A stretch of 26,668 bases of DNA from a virus. Shown here piece after piece: positions 21,135 through 26,668 of the stretch. Every line of letters begins with the position of its first letter. Positions within the stretch are counted from its first letter, which is position 1. The DNA is taken from the IMG/VR virus record IMGVR_UViG_3300042981_000128, positions 1 through 26,668 of that record, one strand, 5' to 3'. A program made the position numbers and the translations under genes. The notes under the pieces are model-generated. The model was not told the DNA's origin. It worked only from the letters and a program-made list of their open reading frames with translations, and did no database searches.

Positions 21135-21163
21135 GATCTAATCCGGCGGCTTCCGCCGGTCAA
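21135..21163 (-). promoter_or_regulatory. Promoter for the antisense 59-aa gene, predicted leaderless
   Basis: Minus strand TTGACC (21163-21158), 17-nt spacer, TAGATC (21140-21135), then 6 nt (aagcgt) to ATG 21128. A perfect 7-bp dyad (21143-21159) fills the spacer and touches the -35, placed like a repressor operator. Confidence 0.5.
21143..21159. promoter_or_regulatory. 7-bp perfect dyad inside the promoter spacer, operator candidate
   Basis: CCGGCGG (21143-21149) and CCGCCGG (21153-21159) form a perfect inverted repeat around CTT. It sits between the -35 and -10 of the antisense promoter and 4 nt upstream of the GGGAG ribosome site of the scaffold gene. As RNA on the plus strand it is a strong hairpin, so it might also serve the scaffold mRNA. 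Confidence 0.4.
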
Positions 21164-21175
21164 GGGAGAAAACAC

Positions 21176-22270
21176 ATGGCAGTGAAAGTAGACGCGGCAG
21201 CCGAGGCCGCAGAGTTCGCGGCGCTGGTTGCAGAGCTCGAAGCCCCCGAGGTCGACGAGGACTCGGACGACGATGGGGCCGCTCCGGAAGGTGATACGTC
21301 CACCGACCCGGAAGACGAGGACGAGGAAGAGCCCGAAGGCGACGAGGACGAGCCCGAAGGCGACGAGGAAGAGCCCGACGAGGACGACGAGCTGGAGGAC
21401 GAGGACGAGGACGAGGGCGAAGAGCTCACGGCGGACGAGGCGGCCGCCAAAAAGCTATTCGAGGCCGGGGACATCAAAGGCGCATGCAAGCGGCTCGGAG
21501 TCGACCCCAAGATCTTCAAGATCAACGCTCGCCAGTTCACGGCCATGCGCAAGGGCTTGGCGGACGCCACCAAACTCAGCCGGGAGGGAACGGCGGCCAA
21601 GACCCAGGCGGACAACCTGTGCCAGGCCGCGGAACAGACGTACGGGCCGATCGTCGCGGGCTTCCGGGCCTACAAGGACGGGAACCCGATGAACCTCCGT
21701 GCGGCGATCGAGCTGATGTGCGAGGACACCTTCGAAAACTTCGTGGCGACCGTGGCGCGCGCGGCCAAGGGCCTATCCCCCGAACAGGTCGAGATCGTGA
21801 AGCTCCGAAAGGAGATCCAGGATCGCGAGAACAAGGCCAAGGAAGACCAGACCAAGGCACAGGCCGAGGCCCAGAAGACGACCGAGGTTGCCCGCGTCTC
21901 CAAGCTCTTGAAAACCACCCCGCTGGCCAAGATCGACGGCGCGGCGGAAGAGATCTACGACCTGGTGGCCGCCAGCTTCGACGGCACGGGCTACGGCCTG
22001 ACCGTAAAGCAGGCGTACGCGCAGGTGAAGGCCAAGCACGCCAAGATCGCCGCGGCGTTCGGCGGCAAGCTCCCGGCGGCCGGCAAGGCTGGCAAGACGG
22101 GGAAGGCCGGCAAGCGCGAAGAGCTGGCGCCCGTGCGCAAGCCCGCGGCCCCGAAGACGGCGGCCGAGCGGGAGGCGGCCGAGGCGGCCGAGTTCGCAGA
22201 GGTCCTGAAACAGGCCAAGGAAGCAACCCGCGCCGGTGAGCGGCGCAACCGTCGGAAGGGAGGCCGCTAA
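21176..22270 (+). CDS. Probable scaffolding protein, 364 aa
   Basis: Guides coat assembly into a procapsid. The N-terminal ~85 residues are extremely acidic (residues 22-84, with the near-repeats EPEGDED and EPEGDEE), the middle is mixed helical with Lys/Glu/Gln (residues ~190-240, typical coiled-coil composition: KLRKEIQDRENKAKEDQTKA), and the end is basic (EATRAGERRNRRKGGR). Acidic helical body plus basic coat-binding C-terminus is the known design of P22-type scaffolds. Good ribosome site GGGAG 7 nt before ATG. Location between portal and the GroES-like gene fits. A head-maturation protein is the alternative. TAATG overlap with the next gene. Confidence 0.7.
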   Translation: MAVKVDAAAEAAEFAALVAELEAPEVDEDSDDDGAAPEGDTSTDPEDEDEEEPEGDEDEPEGDEEEPDEDDELEDEDEDEGEELTADEAAAKKLFEAGDIKGACKRLGVDPKIFKINARQFTAMRKGLADATKLSREGTAAKTQADNLCQAAEQTYGPIVAGFRAYKDGNPMNLRAAIELMCEDTFENFVATVARAAKGLSPEQVEIVKLRKEIQDRENKAKEDQTKAQAEAQKTTEVARVSKLLKTTPLAKIDGAAEEIYDLVAASFDGTGYGLTVKQAYAQVKAKHAKIAAAFGGKLPAAGKAGKTGKAGKREELAPVRKPAAPKTAAEREAAEAAEFAEVLKQAKEATRAGERRNRRKGGR

Positions 22271-22974
22271 TGGGCCAGGTGTGCGCGTATGAAGACATGG
22301 TCTATCTCCGCCCGCGGGAGGACCTGGATCGAAAGTGGGCCTCGGACACGATCTTTGCGCCCGACTCCGCGCTGACAAGCTCCGACAGTATGAACCTGTC
22401 GGACAAGAGCGCAACGGCCGTGTGTGAGGTGATCTCGATCGGGCCCGGCTCCGAGTCGTGCCCCGACCTGAAAGGCGTCTCCGTGGGGGACGTCGTGGCG
22501 CTGCCGCTGTGGAGCGCCAGCAAGGTGATCGTGCTGGACAAGGAGATCGGCCTCATGATCAAGTTCAGCGGCTTGGCCGGCGTCGTCCGAGACCTCGGCA
22601 AGCCCACGGAGTCGATCGAGGCGATCAACGATTACGTGCTGACGCGCCAGGACCGAGACGCCTTCGAAAAGCACATGCACGGCGGGCTCCCCATGCCGGA
22701 ACAGTATCTCTCGGAGGGCTTCCCCGTCGACAGCGGCACGGACGGGATCGTCCGGGTCTGCCTGGAGCGTGTCATGCACGCGGGTGGCGGCCACTGGGAG
22801 ACGGACAAGCACGGGCGCGTGAAGCTGAACCCGCGGCTTTGGAAGCCTCGCCAGAAGCGCGGGGAGCTCGTGGGCTTCAACCCGCTCGCCTCTTGCCGCT
22901 TCCGGCGCCATGGCCAGTTTTTCCGGCTCGTGCCGTTCGAGGACATCCAGTTCGGCTTCGACCCGGAGGCCTAA
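22270..22974 (+). CDS. Tandem GroES-like co-chaperonin candidate, 234 aa
   Basis: The sequence reads as two GroES folds head to tail. Domain 1 (~8-106): MVYLRPREDLDRK (like the start of GroES), a Ser/Asp-rich mobile-loop region with SDTIFAP, then VCEVISIGPG and GVSVGDVVALP, ending IVLDKEIGLMIKF. Domain 2 (~118-232): NDYVLTRQDRD, a loop with GGLPMPEQ, GIVRVCLERV, then GELVGFNPLASCRFRRHG and FRLVPFEDIQF, which follows the GroES C-terminal pattern. GroES is ~97 aa, and two copies plus linker fit 234. It would cap a chaperonin during coat folding, as T4 gp31 or RB49 CocO do for the capsid protein. Its place between scaffold and terminase supports a head-assembly role. Coupled start (TAATG, GGAGG upstream). 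Confidence 0.65.
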   Translation: MGQVCAYEDMVYLRPREDLDRKWASDTIFAPDSALTSSDSMNLSDKSATAVCEVISIGPGSESCPDLKGVSVGDVVALPLWSASKVIVLDKEIGLMIKFSGLAGVVRDLGKPTESIEAINDYVLTRQDRDAFEKHMHGGLPMPEQYLSEGFPVDSGTDGIVRVCLERVMHAGGGHWETDKHGRVKLNPRLWKPRQKRGELVGFNPLASCRFRRHGQFFRLVPFEDIQFGFDPEA

Positions 22975-23607
22975 GTGGCGATCCAGAAGTTCGCAAACGG
23001 CGGGCTTCGGAAAAACGCGGGAGACCTCACCCCAGAGCTGGCCAAGCGGATCGTGGCCGCCGTGCGCAAGACGCCTCTCAGTCTGAACGCGGCGGCCAAG
23101 GCCGTGGCCATTCACCCGTCCGAGCTCCGTTACATTGTAAAGCGTGGATCGTTGCCCGGGGCTGACCCGCTCTGGGTGGACACGTCCGTCCGCATTCGGG
23201 AGCTGATCGCCGCAGCCGAGGCGCGGAACTTCCGCCGGCTCGAACGCGCGGCCACGGGCGGGGTGGTCGCAGAACGGGTGCTCCGCCCCGATCCGGACGT
23301 CCCCGGCGCAGAGCCGCGCCTGGTGGAGATCAAGGAAAAGGTAGTGCCGGCCAACGTATCAGCGCAGAGCGAGATCCAGCGCATGATCGAGGCCGACCCG
23401 TGGAAGGTGGACCCTGGAGCCGAGGACGCGCCGATCGTCTACATGGATCTCTTTTCGAGGCCGAACGAGCTCCCGCCGGAGATCTTGGAGGCCCTTCTAG
23501 CGAACGGCTGGACGCATGCTTCACTCAGCAATCAACAGCTCGGTCTCCAGGCAGGCGGGGAGCAGCAACCCGCGCTTGCTGATGCGGGCAAGCCAGCTCC
23601 AGCGTAA
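22975..23607 (+). CDS. Small terminase subunit candidate, 210 aa
   Basis: Would recognise the packaging site and recruit the large subunit. Residues ~33-60 (PLSLNAAAKAVAIHPSELRYIVKRG) look like a helix-turn-helix, preceded by a helix starting DLTPELAKRIVAAVRK, then helical oligomerisation stretches (VRIRELIAAAEARNFRRLE) and a flexible Gln/Ala/Pro-rich tail. This layout (N-terminal HTH, coiled oligomerisation core, disordered tail) fits TerS proteins. GTG at 22975 follows the previous TAA with no gap; no ATG nearby is better. The adjacent large terminase overlaps its 3' end by 26 bp. Assigned from HTH plus position, not from a strong family motif. Confidence 0.6.
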   Translation: MAIQKFANGGLRKNAGDLTPELAKRIVAAVRKTPLSLNAAAKAVAIHPSELRYIVKRGSLPGADPLWVDTSVRIRELIAAAEARNFRRLERAATGGVVAERVLRPDPDVPGAEPRLVEIKEKVVPANVSAQSEIQRMIEADPWKVDPGAEDAPIVYMDLFSRPNELPPEILEALLANGWTHASLSNQQLGLQAGGEQQPALADAGKPAPA

Positions 23608-24997
23608 CTACATTCGCGACCGGTCGGCGCTGATCACGTATCTCGCCGGCCGGCGTCACGGCAAAACCGAGGCCGTGGCTACTCGGATGGTGGAGAACGC
23701 GCGGCCGGGGACCATGCAGGCGTATGTTGCGCCCACGATCACCCGCGCCGGGGAGATCCTGCTCCCCATCCTGCGCCAGCTCCAGCGCGACTGCGGGCTC
23801 CAGTTCCGGCACGTCGGGGACACGGTCACATTCCCCAGCGGCGGCTCCGTGCGCCTCATGGGCATGAGCAACACGGCCGAGATCCAGAAGCTCCGCGGCG
23901 AAGACCTCCTGGCCGCCTACTTTGATGAGTGCGGCGTGCCTAAGTCGGCCCTCCTGAAAGAGGCCGTAATCTCGTGCGCGTGGGAGGCCCTACGGAGGCA
24001 TCGCGGCGAGCCGGGCTCGGGCGTCAGCTTGTCGGGCACACCCGGCCCTGTGCCAGGGAACAACGCTGAATCGGAGCCTGACTTCTGGTGGCAGTGCACG
24101 ACCCAGGCCGGAGCCGACGGGCGGCCCATGTATGGCGCCAGTCGTCACTTCGGGCTGATCTATGATAACCCGATCTTCCAGACGCCCGTCCTCTACAAGG
24201 GCCAGCGCATGACTAAGGCCGAGGCCTCGATCCTAGAGGACCTCGAAAACAAGCTCTACATCTCGCGCGAGGACAGCCGTTTCCGCCGCGAGGTCTTGGC
24301 GCAATGGTGCCTCCCGTCCGAGCTCCGTTGCTACTCCAGCTTCGGCAAGATCATTCTCCCGCAGAGCTCCGCGCCGTGGGGCGGCCGCTGTGTCATGGCC
24401 GTTGACTTCGGCTGGCACGACCACACCGCGATCGTGATCCTGCGGCTTGTGCCGTTCGAGGAACGATATCCCCAGCCGGACGGCTCGGTCAACGTCCTGA
24501 AAGGCGAGCGGGTCCACGTCGTCTACGCCACCAAGCGCCAGCACTGGCCGCTAGACAAGCTGGCGGAGAAGATCCGGGAGCTCCAGGTCCTCTACAGCAT
24601 CGGGACGATCGTGGGCGACTCCGGAGGCGGCGCGTCGCTCCAGGTGGTGGAGAGCTTTGCCGGCTCGTTCGGCGTCCCCATGCTGCCGGCGCAGAAGTCG
24701 GGAATGGGCGTCAAGCGCGCCCGCATTCACACAATCAACGACCTGTTCGCGATCGGGCATATCTTCGTCTACGAGGACGCGGCGTGCCTCGGGGAAGAGC
24801 TGGGCTACCTCGTGTGGAACGAGGACCGAGACGATCACGACGATCGCCAGGCAGACCACTGCGCCGATGCTTTCGGCTATGGCATAATCGAGACGTACAT
24901 TCCGGTCACCCAGGAACGAATCGCCAGCCAGGCCGAGCGCGAAAAAGAAGCCGCGGCCCAGCGCAAACGAGATGCTCTGAACCGCGGCCGACGTTGA
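23582..24997 (+). CDS. terL: Large terminase subunit, 471 aa
   Basis: ATP-driven DNA packaging motor and headful nuclease. ATPase: Walker A AGRRHGKT (22-29, Lys28), Walker B with AAYFDE (Asp115, Glu116) and motif III SGT (151-153). Nuclease: VMAVDFGWHD (Asp275), IVGDSGGG (Asp346), and the Asp-rich DDHDDRQADHCADA (Asp425 or Asp429), as in RNase-H-like terminase nucleases. ATG 23582 is chosen because it puts Walker A about 22 residues from the start, as is common; an ATG at 23516 would add 22 residues of unlikely sequence. No strong ribosome site, so it is probably coupled to the overlapping TerS gene. The basic C-terminus (REKEAAAQRKRDALNRGRR) suits portal or DNA binding. Confidence 0.9.
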   Translation: MRASQLQRNYIRDRSALITYLAGRRHGKTEAVATRMVENARPGTMQAYVAPTITRAGEILLPILRQLQRDCGLQFRHVGDTVTFPSGGSVRLMGMSNTAEIQKLRGEDLLAAYFDECGVPKSALLKEAVISCAWEALRRHRGEPGSGVSLSGTPGPVPGNNAESEPDFWWQCTTQAGADGRPMYGASRHFGLIYDNPIFQTPVLYKGQRMTKAEASILEDLENKLYISREDSRFRREVLAQWCLPSELRCYSSFGKIILPQSSAPWGGRCVMAVDFGWHDHTAIVILRLVPFEERYPQPDGSVNVLKGERVHVVYATKRQHWPLDKLAEKIRELQVLYSIGTIVGDSGGGASLQVVESFAGSFGVPMLPAQKSGMGVKRARIHTINDLFAIGHIFVYEDAACLGEELGYLVWNEDRDDHDDRQADHCADAFGYGIIETYIPVTQERIASQAEREKEAAAQRKRDALNRGRR

Positions 24998-25091
24998 CGC
25001 GCACAGGTCGGGGACTCCCCGCGTGTTCCCGCTGACACGGGCCGGGGAACGGGTTGTCAGGCCCGGAGAGGACACCCCGACCTGTGCGCGT
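24997..25091. terminator. 17-bp inverted repeat with structured interior, terminator or ncRNA
   Basis: Arms 24997-25013 (starting acgcgcaca) and 25075-25091 are perfect complements. The first base is the A of the large terminase TGA. The 61 nt between allow several alternative foldings: GTTCCC/GGGAAC (25025-25030, 25045-25050), CTGACA/TGTCAG (25032-25037, 25055-25060), CGGGCC/GGCCCG (25038-25043, 25060-25065). The first two pairs interleave, as in an H-type pseudoknot. It lies where rightward and leftward transcription converge. No T tract follows in either direction, so it may be a structural terminator, an RNA element, or a DNA site. Nature undecided. Confidence 0.5.
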
Positions 25092-25296
25092 TAGCGCCGC
25101 CCGGCTTGACGCACCGTGCGAGAGGGTCTCTTGACGCTGCCCCAGACCAGCGGCCGCCGGTCAGGCTCTGTTGTAGACCCAGCGTCGACGAATCTCAGTC
25201 ACCCGCGCAAGCGCTGGCGTTCTGCCGACTGATATCCGCTAGGTCGGTATCTTGATCATCGTGTGTTCTCCGTTTTCGGGTTTGGCCCCGAGTCGA
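25092..25296. other. Convergent intergenic region with an 18-bp dyad
   Basis: No credible gene. GACCAGCGGCCGCCGGTC (25145-25162) is an 18-bp dyad with 8 of 9 pairs. It could be a protein-binding site, but nothing else points to a function. Two TTGACG hexamers (25105 and 25133 regions) have no acceptable -10 partner. On the minus strand ATGATCAAG at about 25261 would give only a 6-residue peptide. Confidence 0.3.
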
Positions 25297-26190
25297 TCAG
25301 TAACCTAACACACGCAGCAAAGGACGCAAGCCAGATCGTCCGTCTGCGAAAACTGGAATGTTTAGGTGGGTGAAGCGGCCGTCCGACTCCACGAACTCGA
25401 ACGCGAATCCGTGACTCCAGCTGGTGGGGCTGGTGTGCCGGTAGAGCGGCTGGAGCTTGGCCAGGGTTCCTGGACACCACGCGCCCTGTGCGGAGCTCGT
25501 GGCTGTTCTGCTGACGGTGCTCTGGGCTCGGTGCGTGTGGCCGTGGACCACGTTGTCCCCGACCCGTTCGAGATGGGTCGCGGCCGCGTTTTTCGAGTGG
25601 GCGAACCCATGGGTGAAGAACACCCGCCCGAGCTTGATTGTCCCGGGGACCGTCAGCCCCATGTGGAGCTGGCTGGCGCGGTAGTAGCGAATGTCCAGCT
25701 CGTCCAGCTTCAGCACGTTCCGTGGCCCGATCAGATCCAACAGAAACTCCGCATCTCGAAAGCTCGAAAAACTCCGAGCCAAGAAACGCTCCACGTGCGC
25801 CTCGTGGTTCCCCTCCAGGTAGTGGTGGGCCGCGCACGGGGTGCGCTCCCGGATCATCCGGATCAGGCGGCCCGCCGCGGCCACGTCCGCCGCGTAGCTC
25901 TCGGTGAGCTCGTGTGTGTAGTTCCGCTGGTGGGCGTTGAACGTGCCGCCACAGTCCAGGTGGTCCCCGAGCCAAACGACTTCCTTGATCTCGGGGGAGA
26001 GCTTTTCCACGTCTCGGACCATGGCGTTCGCGGCTTGCCAATCGATGTGCTCCCCGTGGGTGTCGGGGACGATCAGCCTAACGAACGCGCCGGCGGGGTG
26101 GAGGGCTGCCTCCACCGGCACGTCCACCGGCGTACGACCGACGGAAGGCCGAGCGTGGAGCTGGCGGACAATAGCTTCAAGCGTTTGCAA
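25297..26190 (-). CDS. Calcineurin-like metallophosphoesterase, 297 aa
   Basis: All motifs of the two-metal phosphoesterase fold are visible: PDTHG (Asp43, His45), WLGDHLD (Asp76, Asp79), EGNHE (Asn128, His129), FFTHG (His194) and HGHTH (His218, His220). Substrate is unknown; family members act on phosphodiesters in nucleic acids, nucleotides or proteins. TTG 26190 is preferred as start because GGAGGG lies 7 nt upstream; a GTG at 26205 would add 5 residues with no ribosome site. It overlaps the resolvase gene by 14 bp, forming a leftward operon. Phage metallophosphoesterases near recombination genes may process DNA ends or RNA, which is only an inference. Confidence 0.85.
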   Translation of the reverse strand: MQTLEAIVRQLHARPSVGRTPVDVPVEAALHPAGAFVRLIVPDTHGEHIDWQAANAMVRDVEKLSPEIKEVVWLGDHLDCGGTFNAHQRNYTHELTESYAADVAAAGRLIRMIRERTPCAAHHYLEGNHEAHVERFLARSFSSFRDAEFLLDLIGPRNVLKLDELDIRYYRASQLHMGLTVPGTIKLGRVFFTHGFAHSKNAAATHLERVGDNVVHGHTHRAQSTVSRTATSSAQGAWCPGTLAKLQPLYRHTSPTSWSHGFAFEFVESDGRFTHLNIPVFADGRSGLRPLLRVLGY

Positions 26191-26668
26191 AGCAGAGCCC
26201 TCCACGATCGGCCATCATCGAGTTGAGAATGCACATAGCGTCTGTGACGTCGAGGGAGAGACCCTCAGGCGCGCCGGCGGCCACCAGCGCGCGTTTGACG
26301 GCCTTTTTCGCCTCGTCGCCCTTCCGGGGGACCTTGCCGAGCAAGAGCTTTCGGGCGGAGCTCTGGTTCACCGTCTCCACCACCTTGGCGTAGTCCAGCA
26401 GGCGGAGCTTCAGCGCGCCCACGAGCTCCACCACGTGCGTGTCGGGGTTGGCGGAAAAGCCGTAGCTCTCGAAGCCAACCACGTCCGGGTTCACCTCGCA
26501 GATCGCGCCGTCCACGAGCCGGAACAGCCGGCGCAGCCGGTACAGCGCGCCTTCCGCATCGCCCTTGGAGACCTGGCCGCCGTCGAATCGTCCAGTGACG
26601 ACCTTGGACCAGTCCCCGCCCCAGAACGTGGGGGCCGCCGCATAGGCGAAACCCCGCACGCTCTGATC
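26177..26668 (-). CDS. RuvC-like Holliday-junction resolvase (partial, runs off right edge)
   Basis: The frame stays open to the right edge; its first visible codons give DQSVRGFAYA, like the GIDQSLxxTGFA start of RuvC-like nucleases, so Asp at the edge is probably the first catalytic residue and the true start lies outside. A GTG at 26659 is therefore not the start. Counting from that Asp: Glu67 in VVGFESYG, the helix VNQSSARKLLLGKVPRKGDE, KKAVKRAL, then LSLDVTDAMCILNSMM with Asp140/Asp143, the usual RuvC D-x-x-D ending. Such enzymes resolve branched DNA so that it can be packaged. It overlaps the phosphoesterase gene downstream. Confidence 0.75.
   Translation of the reverse strand, partial: DQSVRGFAYAAAPTFWGGDWSKVVTGRFDGGQVSKGDAEGALYRLRRLFRLVDGAICEVNPDVVGFESYGFSANPDTHVVELVGALKLRLLDYAKVVETVNQSSARKLLLGKVPRKGDEAKKAVKRALVAAGAPEGLSLDVTDAMCILNSMMADRGGLCFANA

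Noticed and set aside
23516-23581. Longer N-terminus for the large terminase starting at ATG 23516
   Set aside because: It adds a Ser/Asn/Gln-rich stretch not typical of terminases and overlaps the small subunit gene by 92 bp; ATG 23582 gives a normal distance to Walker A.
25145-25162. The 18-bp dyad as a cos or resolution site
   Set aside because: Only a single palindrome with one mismatch; nothing else at this position supports a cleavage or recombination role.
26177-26659. Complete RuvC-like gene starting at 26659
   Set aside because: The frame continues upstream to the window edge with DQS, which matches the start of the catalytic core, so the gene is truncated.
1-26668. Integrase, attachment site, CRISPR array or insertion sequence
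   Set aside because: No recombinase motifs, no terminal inverted repeats with target duplications, and no regularly spaced short repeats were found.

Overview
The window is about 26.7 kb of a GC-rich, densely packed genome of a tailed bacteriophage. The gene set looks podovirus-like: a P22 gp4-type adaptor candidate, a large nozzle-like protein, three large ejection-protein candidates, and no tape measure or sheath. I see no integrase, insertion sequence, CRISPR array or ribosomal RNA. The host cannot be named. The tRNA-Pro resembles alphaproteobacterial ones and the GC-rich coding fits a GC-rich bacterium, but that is inference.

Layout. 1-84 is the tail end of a gene. 240-596 is a tRNA cluster: a CAT-anticodon tRNA with a long variable arm and initiator-like anticodon stem, tRNA-Gln(CTG) and tRNA-Pro(TGG), with a possible degraded tRNA between. 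602-819 is a structured, ORF-free RNA region ending in a T-rich tract. 832-3041 holds small genes: three coupled plus-strand genes, a two-gene minus-strand operon (winged-helix DNA-binding protein plus coiled-coil protein) and three further small plus-strand genes. A promoter at 3016-3044 and a structured leader at 3103-3182 precede the long rightward late block.

Late block, 3197-24997: major capsid protein, two small head or decoration candidates, a lysis cassette (lipoprotein-like protein, small hydrophobic protein, M15-type endolysin), head-tail adaptor, tail fibre, holin-like protein, nozzle-like protein, three ejection-protein candidates, two small beta-rich proteins, portal, scaffold, a protein that reads as two GroES-like domains in tandem, small terminase and large terminase. 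Many junctions are TAATG or ATGA overlaps, so translation is probably coupled. Two short minus-strand genes sit inside this block like independent inserts: 15512-15700 between two ejection genes, and 20949-21128 between portal and scaffold.

After the large terminase a long inverted repeat (24997-25091) marks the convergence with a leftward operon: a RuvC-like resolvase running off the right edge and a calcineurin-like metallophosphoesterase.

Most notable: (1) the tandem GroES-like protein in the head-assembly module; (2) a CAU tRNA with the three G-C anticodon-stem pairs of initiator tRNA plus a class II variable arm; (3) three small genes whose predicted -10 box ends exactly 6 nt before the ATG, predicting leaderless mRNAs. 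Points 2 and 3 could be linked, because leaderless mRNAs depend strongly on initiator tRNA; that link is only a hypothesis.
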